This document shows, one piece after another, positions 1-9,995 of a stretch of DNA of 40,920 bases. Below the pieces are notes generated by a model. That model was not told the DNA's origin. It did not search any database and worked only from the letters and a program-made list of their open reading frames with translations. Position numbers and translations under genes: made by a program. Position 1 is the stretch's first letter. Each line of letters opens with the position of its first letter. Origin of the DNA: Desulfovirgula sp. (GTDB taxonomy: Bacteria > Bacillota > Desulfotomaculia > Desulfotomaculales > Nap2-2B); assembly GCA_020725585.1 (NCBI GenBank), contig DYES01000031.1:64889-105808 (forward strand), written 5' to 3'.

Positions 1-1029
1 CTCTTCTTCCCGGCCCACCGTAACCCGCAGGCATTCCTCCAGGTGGGGTCCGTGGAGGTTGCGAATCAGCACTCCTTCCTGAAGAAGGCGCTGAAAAACC
101 ATCCCCGCCGGCAACCGGGTACGGAAGAGAATAAAATTTGCTTCGCTGGGAAACACCGTCACCCCGGGCAGGGACGCCAGTTCCTGACTCAACTTATCCC
201 GATCCCGCACGATTGCCTCAATCATCTTCGCGAACTCCCCCTGGTGGGCCAGCGCTACACAGGCGGCTACCTGGGAAAAGGTATTTAAATTAAAAGGCTG
301 CTTGACGCGGTAAAGCTCCCCGACGACCTCCGGGGCGCCTAAAAGATAACCTACCCTTAGGCCGGCCAGGCCAAAAGCCTTCGAAAAAGTGCGTAAAATT
401 ACCAGGTGGGGATACTTTTTAAGCAAGGGCAAACAGGTTTGCCCGCCAAAATCAATGTACGCCTCGTCCACAACCACCAGGGCGCGGCTTTCTTCTAAGA
501 TCGCCGCGATCTCCTCACGAGGGATGGCGTTGCCCGTGGGGTTGTTCGGCGAGCATAAAAATATCAGCTTCGTTTTTTTGTCGCCCGCGGCCCTGACCAG
601 AGCTTTGTGATCCAGCGTAAATCCCGGCTGCCGGCGCGGCACTTCCACCGGTACGGCACCCGCAATCTGGCTGTTGATCCGGTACATGGAAAAAGTTGGA
701 GTGGCGATGACCACCTGCGCGCCGCTGCCCACAGCCAGGCACAGATTTAAGATCAGCTCATCCGAACCATTGCCCACCATAATCCCCTCGATGGAAACCC
801 CGGTGTGCCGGGAGATTTTTTCCCGGAGCTCGCCGGCCAGGTCGTCAGGATAGCGGGTAAAAGAATCGGCTCTTAATTGTTGGTAAATCTTTTCTTGCAG
901 GGCGAAAGGGAAGGCAAAGGGATTCTCGTTGGCGTCAAGCTTAATTAGCCCGTCGCGAAAAGGCTGAAAATTATATGCAAGGAGGTTTTTTATGTCCTGG
1001 CGGAACACATCTTTCAAGTCAAAAGTCAT
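1..1029 (-). CDS. hisC: Histidinol-phosphate aminotransferase, 3' end off the window
   Basis: This PLP enzyme transfers the amino group from glutamate to imidazole-acetol phosphate in histidine synthesis. About 343 residues are visible and the frame is still open at base 1, so only a short C-terminal piece is missing. Reading the minus strand gives an N-terminus MTFDLKDVF, a substrate/PLP region KLDANENPF, the SPNNPTGN motif, DEAYIDF, and the PLP-lysine motif TFSKAFGLAGLRVGYL. The ATG start overlaps the hisD stop by four bases (ATGA), indicating translational coupling. It is the last visible gene of the pur-his transcription unit. Class II aminotransferases look alike, but adjacency to hisD supports hisC. 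Confidence 0.93.
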   Translation of the reverse strand, partial: MTFDLKDVFRQDIKNLLAYNFQPFRDGLIKLDANENPFAFPFALQEKIYQQLRADSFTRYPDDLAGELREKISRHTGVSIEGIMVGNGSDELILNLCLAVGSGAQVVIATPTFSMYRINSQIAGAVPVEVPRRQPGFTLDHKALVRAAGDKKTKLIFLCSPNNPTGNAIPREEIAAILEESRALVVVDEAYIDFGGQTCLPLLKKYPHLVILRTFSKAFGLAGLRVGYLLGAPEVVGELYRVKQPFNLNTFSQVAACVALAHQGEFAKMIEAIVRDRDKLSQELASLPGVTVFPSEANFILFRTRLPAGMVFQRLLQEGVLIRNLHGPHLEECLRVTVGREEE

Positions 1030-2336
1030 GGTTTTCTTCTCCTTAGCCGCACTTCAATAGCTCTGGCGTGGGCTTCCAGACCTTCTAAGCGGGCCAGTTT
1101 CACGATCTGGCGCCCCGTTTGCGCCAAGGCCTGCCGGGAATAGGCGAGAACGTGCGAGCGCTTGAGAAAGGCCTCTACCCCCAGCCCGGAAGCCCAGCGC
1201 GCCGTGCCGCCGGTGGGCAGGATATGGTTGGGTCCCGCCAGGTAATCCCCCACCGGTTCGGGAGAATACGGACCCAAAAAAATGGCCCCGGCGTTTTCCA
1301 CCCGGCCCAACCACTCCCAGGGTTCGGATACCAGGAGCTCACAGTGCTCCGGCGCATATTTGTTGACCAGCTCAACCGCCTCGCCCAGGTCCTTGGTAAG
1401 GACGATGGCTCCCCGCGCACCCAGCGCACGGGCGGCGATTTCCTTCCGGGGCAAAGAGGCCAGTTGAACGGCCAATTCTGTGCGCACCGCCCCGGCAAGG
1501 GCGGCGGACGGCGTAAACAAAACCGCCGCCGCCAGCGGATCGTGCTCCGCCTGGGCGAGGAGATCGGCCGCAATATAAACGGGGTCGGCCGTTTCGTCGG
1601 CCACGATGGCCACTTCACTCGGCCCGGCCAGCAGGTCGATATCCACCTGCCCAAACACGCACCTTTTGGCGAGGGTGACGAAAATATTTCCCGGGCCGGT
1701 GATTTTATCCACCGGTTTGATGCTCTGGGTGCCGTAGGCCAGGGCCGCCACGGCCTGGGCGCCGCCGATCTTATAAACCTCCGTGACCCCCGCCTCGCCG
1801 GCCGCCACCAGCGTATGCGCGTTAACCTTCCCCTCCGGCCCCGGCGGCGTCGCCATTACAATCTCGGGAACCCCCGCCACCACGGCGGGCACGGCGTTCA
1901 TCAAAACCGAGGAAGGATAGGCGGCCCGGCCGCCGGGAACGTAAACCCCGACCCGGCGCAGGGGCCTGATCAGCTGCCCGCGGATAACCCCGTTTTCGTC
2001 CGGTTCAATCCAGGAATTGATTAATTGTTTTCGATGAAAGGCGGTGATGTTTTCCCTGGCCAGCCGTAGGGCGGCCAAAAAGTCTTCATCCACCTGGCGG
2101 TAGGCTTCTTGCAGCTCTTCAGGACTGACCTTCAGCTCCTCCGGAACCAGCTCCACCCCATCAAATTCCCGGGCAAAACGGCACAGCGCCTCGTCCCCTT
2201 CCAAGCGCACGGCGGAAATTATCTCTTCCACGCGAGCGGCTTCTTCCGCGTAGAAAAACTGCCTGTTTATCAGCCCGGCCAGGTCAGGGCTTCGGGAATC
2301 TATGATGGGAAGCAAATTTTCTGAAGAAATCTCCAT
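1026..2336 (-). CDS. hisD: Histidinol dehydrogenase
   Basis: It oxidises L-histidinol to L-histidine in two NAD-dependent steps, using a zinc ion, in the cytoplasm. The 436-residue length is normal for the family. Visible family blocks are [46 protein letters not shown] (metal and substrate site) and [11 protein letters not shown], which holds the Glu-His catalytic pair. The ATG start has a GGGGAG ribosome site about ten bases upstream. It lies 75 bp downstream of purD on the same strand with no terminator seen between them, so the histidine genes may be read through from the purine operon. A local promoter in that gap was looked for and none was convincing. Confidence 0.96.
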   Translation of the reverse strand: MEISSENLLPIIDSRSPDLAGLINRQFFYAEEAARVEEIISAVRLEGDEALCRFAREFDGVELVPEELKVSPEELQEAYRQVDEDFLAALRLARENITAFHRKQLINSWIEPDENGVIRGQLIRPLRRVGVYVPGGRAAYPSSVLMNAVPAVVAGVPEIVMATPPGPEGKVNAHTLVAAGEAGVTEVYKIGGAQAVAALAYGTQSIKPVDKITGPGNIFVTLAKRCVFGQVDIDLLAGPSEVAIVADETADPVYIAADLLAQAEHDPLAAAVLFTPSAALAGAVRTELAVQLASLPRKEIAARALGARGAIVLTKDLGEAVELVNKYAPEHCELLVSEPWEWLGRVENAGAIFLGPYSPEPVGDYLAGPNHILPTGGTARWASGLGVEAFLKRSHVLAYSRQALAQTGRQIVKLARLEGLEAHARAIEVRLRRRKP

Positions 2337-2411
2337 AAGAAAGAAATCTCCCCATTGATCAAGATTGCCACTTTGTTTTTTCGACGCTCTACGGAAAAAT
2401 CCTTTAGGCGA

Positions 2412-3692
2412 TTATTCTCCCGGCGGAAGATATTTTAAGGCCTTCTGGCCGATATCGCGGCGGTAGTGCATCCCCTCGAAACTGATGTTCCGGACGCCTT
2501 CGTACGCCCTGGCGATGGCTTCTGGGATGTTTTTGGCCACGGCCGTGACTCCCAGCACCCGCCCGCCGGCGGTAACCACCTGTCCGTCGACAAGGGCCGT
2601 ACCTGCGTGAAAAATCACAATATCATCGGAAACCTGGTCCAGGCCGCGGATTACCCTTCCCTTTGCGTACGGGCCGGGATACCCTCCGGAGGCCAGCACG
2701 ACACACACGGCGGCGCCGTCTGCCCAACGGATGCTTTGGCCGGCCAGGGTGCCGGTTAAAACCGCCTCGCAGATTTCCACCAGGTCCGTCTGGAACAGCA
2801 TAAGGAGCGGCTGCGCTTCGGGATCGCCGAAGCGGGCGTTAAACTCCAAAACTTTCGGTCCCTGCTCCGTCACCATCAGGCCGGCGTAAAGCACCCCGCG
2901 GTAAGGACATCCTTCGTTGGCCAGCCCCCTGACGGCGGGAAGCAAGATTTTGTGCAGCGCTTCTTCGTAAATTCGGGGGGTGCAGACCGGAGCCGGAGCG
3001 TAGGCGCCCATCCCGCCTGTATTGGGGCCCTGGTCGTGGTCGTAAACCTGCTTGTGATCCTGGGCGGCAAGCATGGGCAAAACTGCTTGGCCGTCGGTGA
3101 AGGCAAGGATGCTGACTTCCTCCCCGGTAAGGAACTCTTCGATCACCACCCGCTCCCCGGCCCGGCCGAAAACCTTTTTTTCCATGATTTCGCTGATGGC
3201 CAGGAGCGCCTCTTCGCGCGTGCTGCATACCTTGACTCCCTTGCCGGCAGCCAGCCCGTCGGCCTTGACCACTACGGGTGCGCCGCGGCTTAAAACGTAA
3301 TCCTTCGCCCGTTCGGGCCGGTCAAAAATGACGTAATCGGCCGTCGGGATGTTGTATTTGGCCATTAATTCTTTTGCCCACGCCTTGCTTCCCTCGATTC
3401 CGGCGGCCCTTTTGGCCGGTCCGAAGATATTTAAGCCCGCCCGGTTAAAGGCGTCCACGATGCCCCCGGTCAAAGGGGCTTCTGGACCCACAATGGTCAG
3501 GTCAATCTTTTCCCGGCGGGCAAAATGAAGCAGCCCGTCGATATCTTCCGCCCCGATCGGAACGCAGGACGCCTGGTGGGCGATGCCGGCATTGCCCGGG
3601 GCGCAAAATATTTTTTTCACCCGCGGGCTCTGGCGCAGTTTCCACACCAGGGCATGCTCCCGGCCGCCGCTCCCTACTACCAAAACCTTCAT
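2412..3692 (-). CDS. purD: Phosphoribosylamine--glycine ligase (GARS)
   Basis: It joins phosphoribosylamine and glycine with ATP, the second step of purine synthesis. The 426-residue length fits the family. The N-terminus starts with the nucleotide-binding MKVLVVGSGGREHALVWKL, followed by a PGNAG loop, the ATP-grasp segment VVVKADGLAAGKGV (around residues 140-153), and the metal-binding region LEFNARFGDPEAQ near residue 285. The ATG start has GGGGAG nine bases upstream, inside a TTAACGTTAA palindrome. It is the last purine gene in the block, placed 112 bp after purH and 75 bp before hisD. Confidence 0.97.
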   Translation of the reverse strand: MKVLVVGSGGREHALVWKLRQSPRVKKIFCAPGNAGIAHQASCVPIGAEDIDGLLHFARREKIDLTIVGPEAPLTGGIVDAFNRAGLNIFGPAKRAAGIEGSKAWAKELMAKYNIPTADYVIFDRPERAKDYVLSRGAPVVVKADGLAAGKGVKVCSTREEALLAISEIMEKKVFGRAGERVVIEEFLTGEEVSILAFTDGQAVLPMLAAQDHKQVYDHDQGPNTGGMGAYAPAPVCTPRIYEEALHKILLPAVRGLANEGCPYRGVLYAGLMVTEQGPKVLEFNARFGDPEAQPLLMLFQTDLVEICEAVLTGTLAGQSIRWADGAAVCVVLASGGYPGPYAKGRVIRGLDQVSDDIVIFHAGTALVDGQVVTAGGRVLGVTAVAKNIPEAIARAYEGVRNISFEGMHYRRDIGQKALKYLPPGE

Positions 3693-3804
3693 TAACGTTA
3701 ACTCCCCTGTATTAGAGTATACTTAACCACAAAGGCGCGTGACTATGCTCACTGGGAAGGCGTAAAGTTGTCCAGGCTGAACAGGCTTTGTGCCTTTTGT
3801 GCCC

Positions 3805-5349
3805 TTAATGCTTAAAATGCCTCATTCCCGTGAAGACCATGGGAATACCGTATTCGTTGCAGGCGGCGATGGATTCCTCGTCCCTTAAAGAGCCGCCCGG
3901 TTGAATAATGGCGGCTATCCCCGCGCGGGCCGCTTCGTCCACAGTGTCCCGAAAGGGGAAAAAGGCATCCGAGGCAAGCACGGCTCCCCGGGCGCGCTCC
4001 CCGGCCTGGGCGAGGGCGAGGCGGGCCGAGCCCACCCGGTTCATCTGCCCGGCGCCGACTCCGATCAGCTGGCGATCCTTCGTCACCACGATGGCGTTGG
4101 ACTTGACGTGTTTGACGATGGTCATGGCAAAGGCGAGCTCGGCGAGCTGCTCTTCCGTGGGGTGAACTTTGGTGACCACCTGCATCCTTTCGGGAATAAC
4201 CGTCTCGCGGTCGGCTTCCTGAAGCAAAAAGCCACCGTTGACCTTACGCACGTCCAGGAGATCGCCGGTCTGGCCGGTAATGGGCCCCGTTTTCAGGCAG
4301 CGCAAATTTTGTTTGGTGGCCAGGACAGCCAGGGCTTCCCCGGTAAAATCGGGAGCAATCACGGCTTCCAAAAAGATTTTAGTCATTTCTTCGGCGGTGG
4401 CCGCATCCACCGTCCGGTTGCAGGCCACAATGCCGCCAAAAGCCGAAACGGGGTCCCCCTCGTATGCTTTCCGGTAAGCCTCCGCCAGCTCACCTGCGCT
4501 GGCCGCCCCGCAAGGGTTGTTGTGCTTGACGATCACCACGGTGGGGTCAGCAAATTCCCGCACTAGCTCAAAAGCCGCATTGAGGTCTAAAATATTGTTG
4601 TAGGAGAGCTCTTTCCCGGCAAGCTGCACGGCGCTGCCCACGCACGCCCCGGAAACCTGGGGAGCCCGGTAAAAAGCCGCCCTTTGGTGGGGGTTCTCCC
4701 CGTAACGGAGAATTTGGGCAAGTTCGCCTGTTAAGACCATTGTCGACGGGAAGCGTTCGGTTTCTCCCCAGATCTTACGCAGGTAGCCGGCGATGGCGGC
4801 ATCGTAAGCGCACACGTGCGAGTAAGCCTCCAGGGCCAGAAGCATCCTGAACTCCTCGTCGATCCGGCCGGCACGCAAGGCTTTCAATACCTCACTGTAA
4901 TATTTCGGGCTGACCACCACCAGCACGTGGCGGTAATTTTTGGCCGCCGCCCTGATCATGGCCGGACCCCCGATATCAATGTTTTCAATGGCCTCTTCCA
5001 GGGTAACACCTTCTTTGGCAACGGTTTCCTTAAAGGGGTAAAGATTGACCGCCACCAGATCGATGGGCGCGATGCCGTGTTCGGCCAGTTGTTTTTGGTG
5101 CGCGTCCTCCCTACGGGCAAGGATGCCCCCGTGGATGCGGGGGTGCAGGGTCTTGACGCGCCCGTCCAAAATTTCTGGAAAGCCGGTTACCTCGGAGACG
5201 GGCGTAACCGCCAGGCCCGCTTCCCGCAGCGCCCGGGCGGTGCCGCCGGTGGAAATGATCTCCGCCCCCAGTTCGAGCAGCCCCCGGGCAAATTCAATAA
5301 GGCCGGTTTTATCGGATACGCTGATTAAAGCGCGCTGAACAATTGCCAT
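3805..5349 (-). CDS. purH: Bifunctional AICAR formyltransferase / IMP cyclohydrolase
   Basis: It performs the last two steps to IMP: formylation of AICAR with 10-formyl-THF, then ring closure. The N-terminal MGS-like cyclohydrolase domain (about residues 1-190) shows [25 protein letters not shown] and [12 protein letters not shown]. The C-terminal transformylase domain shows [10 protein letters not shown] and ends in a [10 protein letters not shown] block. I chose the ATG that yields [10 protein letters not shown] (514 residues) because GGGGAGG lies seven bases upstream. An in-frame ATG seven codons earlier has no such site. It follows purN after a 123-bp gap that contains short imperfect inverted repeats. 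Confidence 0.97.
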   Translation of the reverse strand: MAIVQRALISVSDKTGLIEFARGLLELGAEIISTGGTARALREAGLAVTPVSEVTGFPEILDGRVKTLHPRIHGGILARREDAHQKQLAEHGIAPIDLVAVNLYPFKETVAKEGVTLEEAIENIDIGGPAMIRAAAKNYRHVLVVVSPKYYSEVLKALRAGRIDEEFRMLLALEAYSHVCAYDAAIAGYLRKIWGETERFPSTMVLTGELAQILRYGENPHQRAAFYRAPQVSGACVGSAVQLAGKELSYNNILDLNAAFELVREFADPTVVIVKHNNPCGAASAGELAEAYRKAYEGDPVSAFGGIVACNRTVDAATAEEMTKIFLEAVIAPDFTGEALAVLATKQNLRCLKTGPITGQTGDLLDVRKVNGGFLLQEADRETVIPERMQVVTKVHPTEEQLAELAFAMTIVKHVKSNAIVVTKDRQLIGVGAGQMNRVGSARLALAQAGERARGAVLASDAFFPFRDTVDEAARAGIAAIIQPGGSLRDEESIAACNEYGIPMVFTGMRHFKH

Positions 5350-5472
5350 TATTTTCCTCCCCATGATCAAAGTAAGCTTTGAAAATGATGACCGGTTTCC
5401 CCCGAGATGTTTTTTGTCCGGCTTCGCTCCGTGCTTTAAGGCCGACGAAAGAACGCCGCTTTCCTCGAGGAA

Positions 5473-6084
5473 TTAATTTTTGATCAAAACCCGGCGCCCC
5501 TCGATTTTGAGCCTGCCTTCGGCAAAAAGTTTGATCGCCTCCGGGTAAAGGCGGTGCTCCTGCTCTAAAATGCGGGCGGCCAGCGTCTCCTCCGTATCGG
5601 TGTCCAAAACGGGCACCACCGCCTGGAGAATAATGGGGCCCGTGTCGCACCCCTCGTCCACAAAATGAACGGTGCAGCCGCTGAAGCGCACGCCGTACTC
5701 GAGCGCCTGCCTTTGCCCGTGCAGGCCCGGAAAAGCCGGCAGCAATGCCGGGTGAATATTTATTACCCGGTTCGGAAAAGCGTCAAGAATAGTTTTCCCC
5801 ACCAGGCGCATATATCCGGCCAGACAGACCAGTTCTACCCGGTGATCCTTCAACACCGCCGAGACGGCCCGCTCGTATTCCTCTTTGCCGGGAAAACTCT
5901 GCGGGTTGAGGTGGATGGCGGGTATGCCTTCTTTTGCGGCGCGGGTTAAAGCAAAAGCGCCCTCCTTGTCGCTGAGGACGACAACCACCTGCGCCGGTAT
6001 TTTCCCCTCCCGGCAGGCGTCTATGATCGCCTGCAAATTAGAGCCGCGGCCCGAAGCGAGCACCCCCACACGCAAGAGCGACAA
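5473..6084 (-). CDS. purN: Phosphoribosylglycinamide formyltransferase (GART)
   Basis: It transfers a formyl group from 10-formyl-THF to GAR. Family signatures visible are RVGVLASGRGSNLQAIID at the N-terminus, INIHPALLPAFPG (catalytic Asn and His) and the DEGCDTGPII loop with the catalytic Asp. I place the start at a TTG preceded by GGAGGGGG eight to nine bases upstream, which gives MSLLRVGVLASG, the usual PurN N-terminus (203 residues). The alternative is an ATG at 6114 (213 residues) that overlaps the purM stop as ATGCCTGA, with a weaker AGGTG site. Either choice leaves it tightly coupled to purM. Confidence 0.94.
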   Translation of the reverse strand: MSLLRVGVLASGRGSNLQAIIDACREGKIPAQVVVVLSDKEGAFALTRAAKEGIPAIHLNPQSFPGKEEYERAVSAVLKDHRVELVCLAGYMRLVGKTILDAFPNRVINIHPALLPAFPGLHGQRQALEYGVRFSGCTVHFVDEGCDTGPIILQAVVPVLDTDTEETLAARILEQEHRLYPEAIKLFAEGRLKIEGRRVLIKN

Positions 6085-6106
6085 ATTTTCCCCCTCCTTT
6101 GCCCCT

Positions 6107-7156
6107 TCAGGCATATTTCACCTTTTGCCCGCCGGGGACTACTTTTCCCACCAGGTAAGCCTTTTCGCCCTTGTTTCTTAACCAGGCAAGGCAATCGTCC
6201 GCCTGGTCGGCAGAAACCGCCAGAATCATTCCCAGGCCCATGTTAAAAGTCCGGAACATCTCTTCTTCCTCCACGCGGCCGATTTTCTGGATCAGCCCAA
6301 AAACCGGCGGAACGGGCCAGGAGCTGCGCTTGATCAGCGCGTCCACCCCTGCCGGCAAGATGCGCGGAACATTTTCCGTCAAGCCGCCGCCGGTAATGTG
6401 GGCAATCCCTTTTAAATCAAATTTCTGGCGCAGGCCCAGAATAGTCTTTACGTAAATGCGCGTGGGTGTAAGCATCTCTTCACCGATCGTACGCCCCAGT
6501 TCGGGGCAATAAGTATCCACCTGGTAGCCGGCTACTTCCAGAAGCGCCTTGCGGGCCAAAGAATAACCGTTGCTATGCAGGCCGGCGGAAGAAAGACCGA
6601 GCAGGGAATCGCCCGGCGCGATCCGCGATCCGTCAACGATCCTGCTTTTCTCTACAACGCCCACGACAAAACCGGCCAGGTCGTATTCTTCTGGACCGTA
6701 AAAACCCGGCATCTCGGCAGTTTCGCCGCCGATCAAAGCGCAGCCGGCCTCCCGGCAGCCCTGCGCTACGCCGGAAACGATGGCGGCCACCTTTTCCGGA
6801 ACCAGCCTGCCCACCGCCAGGTAGTCCAGGAAGAATAGGGGCTCCGCCCCGCAGGTCACTATATCGTTGGCGCACATGGCCACCAAGTCGATGCCCACGG
6901 TATCGTGGCGGTCCATGAGCATAGCGATCTTTAATTTCGTCCCCACGCCGTCGGTCCCCGAAACCAGCACCGGCTCCCGGTACCGGCAGACGTCCAAAGC
7001 AAAGAGGCCGCTAAAGCCCCCGATGCCGCCTAAAACTTCGGGCCGGGAAGCGCTTTTCGCGACTGCCCGCAATAAATCCACCGCCCGGCTGGCGGCGCCA
7101 ATGTCCACTCCCGCGTCGGCGTAAGTCAAACCGGTCTTAGGCAAAAGTAAACCCAC
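6107..7156 (-). CDS. purM: Phosphoribosylformylglycinamidine cyclo-ligase (AIR synthetase)
   Basis: It closes the imidazole ring of FGAM with ATP to give AIR. The 349 residues carry the expected blocks [13 protein letters not shown] near the N-terminus, [47 protein letters not shown] and [16 protein letters not shown]. The open frame begins with GTG. A TTG four codons downstream has a better-spaced GAGGTGG ribosome site, so the true start may be there. It sits 43 bp after purF and overlaps or nearly abuts purN. Its substrate FGAM must come from PurSQL encoded outside this window. Confidence 0.96.
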   Translation of the reverse strand: MGLLLPKTGLTYADAGVDIGAASRAVDLLRAVAKSASRPEVLGGIGGFSGLFALDVCRYREPVLVSGTDGVGTKLKIAMLMDRHDTVGIDLVAMCANDIVTCGAEPLFFLDYLAVGRLVPEKVAAIVSGVAQGCREAGCALIGGETAEMPGFYGPEEYDLAGFVVGVVEKSRIVDGSRIAPGDSLLGLSSAGLHSNGYSLARKALLEVAGYQVDTYCPELGRTIGEEMLTPTRIYVKTILGLRQKFDLKGIAHITGGGLTENVPRILPAGVDALIKRSSWPVPPVFGLIQKIGRVEEEEMFRTFNMGLGMILAVSADQADDCLAWLRNKGEKAYLVGKVVPGGQKVKYA

Positions 7157-7199
7157 CTCGTCCTTGCCCGGGCCGTAAACCCGGCCGGTTTTTCACCCG

Positions 7200-8600
7200 C
7201 TACTCCAGGCTGTACTTTCCCGCCGTCGATTTAGGGATCGCCACCGGGTAATCCCCGGAAAAGCAGGCGGTACAGAAGTCATCCCGGCGCTCCCCAAAAA
7301 CGCTGAGCAGCCCTTCGATGCTCAAGTAATGCAGGCCGTCCGCCCCGATAAACTGGCGGATTTCTTCCAGCGGCTTGCGGGCGGCAATCAGCTCTTCTTC
7401 GTTGGAAGTATCTATTCCGTAATAACAAGAATGCATCACCGGCGGGGAACTCAAGATCAAATGAACTTCCTTTACCCCGCACTCGTCTTTGAGCATCCTG
7501 ACGATTTTACTGCTGGTAGTGCCCCGTACCAGCGAGTCGTCTACCATGACAATGGTTTTTCCGGCCAGAATTTCCCGGACGGGATTTAATTTTAGGCGCA
7601 CTCCCAGGTCCCGCATGTTCTGGGTGGGCTGGATAAAAGTGCGCCCGATATACCTGTTTTTCATTAAGCCTTCCTCAAAGGGAATACCGGAACCCTCCGC
7701 GTAGCCGCGCGCCGCCGAAATGCCCGAATCGGGCACGGGGATGACCAGGTCAGCCTGCACAGGATACTCCTGCGCCAGGCGGCGACCCATCAGCCGGCGC
7801 ACCCGGTTGACGTGAAAACCGTCCATGTAGCTGTCGGGGCGGGCAAAGTAAATATATTCGAAAATGCAATGGGCGCATTTTGCAGAATGCTGCCCCTGCA
7901 GAGAAGTTATCCCGTCTTTGTCGATAATGATCATTTCCCCCGGGAGGACGTCCCGGATGAAATGCGCCCCTACGGTATCCAGGGCGCACGATTCCGAGGC
8001 CACCACGTAACCCTGCCGGTCGCCCAGGATGCCGAGACACAAAGGGCGAAAACCGTGCGGATCGCGGACGGCAAGCAGCTTGTCTTCCGTCAAAATAACC
8101 AGGGAATAAGCTCCCGCTAGCGAAATCATGCACTTTTTGATGGCGTCCACCAGGCCAGTCTGGCTGTAACGGGCAATCAGATTGACAATTATTTCGCTAT
8201 CGGTCGTCGTCTGAAAGACGGACCCGGCGGAGGCGAGGCTGTCGCGCAGTTCGTTGGCGTTGGTCAGGTTTCCGTTGTGGGCAAGGCCGAGCATCCCACC
8301 CCAGTACCGGAAGACTAGCGGCTGGGCATTTATCGGCTGGCTGGCGCCGGTCGTGGAATAGCGAACATGCCCGACGGCCAGGTAGCCCTGGAAACTGTCC
8401 AGCTGCCGGCCGCTGAAAACTTCCGCCACCAGGCCCATTCCTTTATACAGGCTGATGGTGCGGCCGTCGGCCACGGCAATTCCCGCGCTTTCCTGGCCCC
8501 GATGCTGAAGGGCGTACAACCCGTAATAGGTAAGCCTGGCCACATCCTTGCCCGGCGCGTAGATCCCAAAAATGCCGCACTCTTCCCTTAATTTATCCAC
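7200..8600 (-). CDS. purF: Amidophosphoribosyltransferase (Fe-S type, with propeptide)
   Basis: This is the committed step of purine synthesis: PRPP plus glutamine to phosphoribosylamine. A class II glutamine amidotransferase domain comes first, with the nucleophile in EECGIFGI. The PRPP motif VMVDDSLVRGTTSSKIV lies near residue 350. Cysteines in CAHCIFEYIYF, MHSCYYGID and FCTACFSGDYP match the positions that bind [4Fe-4S] in the Bacillus enzyme. I selected a GTG at 8600 with an AAGG site six bases upstream. This gives a seven-residue propeptide before the catalytic Cys, to be removed on maturation. The frame stays open to 8714, but that would overlap purB. 466 residues. Confidence 0.96.
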   Translation of the reverse strand: MDKLREECGIFGIYAPGKDVARLTYYGLYALQHRGQESAGIAVADGRTISLYKGMGLVAEVFSGRQLDSFQGYLAVGHVRYSTTGASQPINAQPLVFRYWGGMLGLAHNGNLTNANELRDSLASAGSVFQTTTDSEIIVNLIARYSQTGLVDAIKKCMISLAGAYSLVILTEDKLLAVRDPHGFRPLCLGILGDRQGYVVASESCALDTVGAHFIRDVLPGEMIIIDKDGITSLQGQHSAKCAHCIFEYIYFARPDSYMDGFHVNRVRRLMGRRLAQEYPVQADLVIPVPDSGISAARGYAEGSGIPFEEGLMKNRYIGRTFIQPTQNMRDLGVRLKLNPVREILAGKTIVMVDDSLVRGTTSSKIVRMLKDECGVKEVHLILSSPPVMHSCYYGIDTSNEEELIAARKPLEEIRQFIGADGLHYLSIEGLLSVFGERRDDFCTACFSGDYPVAIPKSTAGKYSLE

Positions 8601-8655
8601 TTTGGCCCTTCTCCCCAAAAACGACTTTCGTTTGTTGTTTTCGTTTTTACGTTTT

Positions 8656-9948
8656 TTACAAACCAAACCGTTTGTAAATATCATCGATGTGCCGGAGGTA
8701 ATAGTTATAATCAAACAGTCTTTCGATCTTGCCTGCAGGCAGACGGTCTGTTATCTGGGGATCGGCTTTTAAAAGGTCCAGGAAGTCCCGGCCTTTCTGC
8801 CAGGATTCCATGGCGTTGCGCTGCACCAGGGCATACGCCTCTTCCCGCCTTAAGCCCGCCTCGATCAGGGCCAGCAACACCCGCTGGGAAAAGATTAGCC
8901 CGTGGCTGCGCCGCAGGTTTTCCGCCATTTTTTCCGGATAGACGAGCAGGTTTTCGATCATTTCGGCTGTCTTGAAAAGCATATAATCCAGTGTAATGGT
9001 GCTGTCCGGAATGATCACCCGTTCTACCGAGGAGTGTGAAATATCCCGCTCGTGCCAGAGGGCGACGTTTTCCAGGGCGGCTAAGGCGTTGCCCCTCAAG
9101 AGCCTAGCCAGCCCGCAGATTCTTTCCGCGACAATCGGGTTGCGCTTATGCGGCATGGCCGAAGAACCTTTTTGCCCCCGGGCAAAGTACTCTTCCACCT
9201 CCAGCACCTCGGTACGCTGCAGGTGCCTTATCTCCTGGGCAAATTTTTCCAGGGAGCTGCCGATGACCGCCAGGGTCGCCAGGTATTCCGCGTGGCGGTC
9301 CCTTTGCAGCACCTGCGTGGAAACGCGGGCCGGGCGCAGGCCTAAACGCCGGCAGACGTACTCCTCGACGCGCGGGTCGACCGTGGCGTATGTGCCCACC
9401 GCCCCGGAAAGTTTCCCTACGCTGACCGTGTCCACGGCCTTTTGCATGCGCGTGACGGCCCTGTCCACCTCGGCCGCCCACAACAACATTTTTAAGCCAA
9501 ACGTGATGGGCTCGGCGTGCACCCCGTGGGTGCGCCCCATCATCAGAGTGTATTTATGCTCTTTCGCCTTTTCCAGCAAAGTTGTACGCAACGCAAGCAG
9601 CCTTCGCAAGATCTGCTCCCCTGCTTTTTTCATCCGCACGGAAAGGGCGGTATCGACCACGTCGTAAGAAGTGAGGCCCAGGTGGATATACTTGGAGGCT
9701 TCCCCCACGTATTCTCCCACGCAGGTGAGAAAAGCGATCACGTCGTGATTGACCACCGCCTCAATCTCGTTGATGCGTTGAATGTCAAAACCAGCCTTTT
9801 CCCTGATCTCTTTTAAAGCCTCCGGGGGGATGAGGCCCAGTTCGGCCTGCGCCTCGCAGGCGTAAATCTCCACTTCCAACCAGGTTTTATATTTGCTCTC
9901 CTCAGACCAGATTTCCTTCATTTCCGGCAGCGTATAACGTTCAATCAT
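8656..9948 (-). CDS. purB: Adenylosuccinate lyase
   Basis: It splits SAICAR to AICAR plus fumarate and adenylosuccinate to AMP plus fumarate. The protein is helical, of the fumarase/aspartase superfamily, with the signature SSAMPHKRNPI, the TSYDVVDTALS block and the MMGRTHGVHAEPITFG block. I use the ATG giving MIERYTLPEM (430 residues), which has AAGGAG about ten bases upstream and matches the family N-terminus. An in-frame ATG twelve codons earlier reaches towards purE without a ribosome site. It lies between purE (47 bp upstream) and purF (55 bp downstream). Confidence 0.97.
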   Translation of the reverse strand: MIERYTLPEMKEIWSEESKYKTWLEVEIYACEAQAELGLIPPEALKEIREKAGFDIQRINEIEAVVNHDVIAFLTCVGEYVGEASKYIHLGLTSYDVVDTALSVRMKKAGEQILRRLLALRTTLLEKAKEHKYTLMMGRTHGVHAEPITFGLKMLLWAAEVDRAVTRMQKAVDTVSVGKLSGAVGTYATVDPRVEEYVCRRLGLRPARVSTQVLQRDRHAEYLATLAVIGSSLEKFAQEIRHLQRTEVLEVEEYFARGQKGSSAMPHKRNPIVAERICGLARLLRGNALAALENVALWHERDISHSSVERVIIPDSTITLDYMLFKTAEMIENLLVYPEKMAENLRRSHGLIFSQRVLLALIEAGLRREEAYALVQRNAMESWQKGRDFLDLLKADPQITDRLPAGKIERLFDYNYYLRHIDDIYKRFGL

Positions 9949-9995
9949 ACACGGTTGGCTCCTTATGAAAATAAAAATATGCAAGAATAGGCCTT

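Noticed and set aside
1119-2024. 301-codon plus-strand frame opposite hisD
   Set aside because: Antisense shadow of a clear hisD; Arg/Gly/His-rich translation with no family features.
5390-5472. purN-purH gap with AAGCGGCGTTC on the minus strand, as in the 36.5-kb hairpin
   Set aside because: Only 11 bases match and no full arms are found; such a match is expected by chance in this length.
8996-9667. 223-codon plus-strand frame opposite purB
   Set aside because: Shadow of purB, Ser/Arg-rich, no ribosome site.
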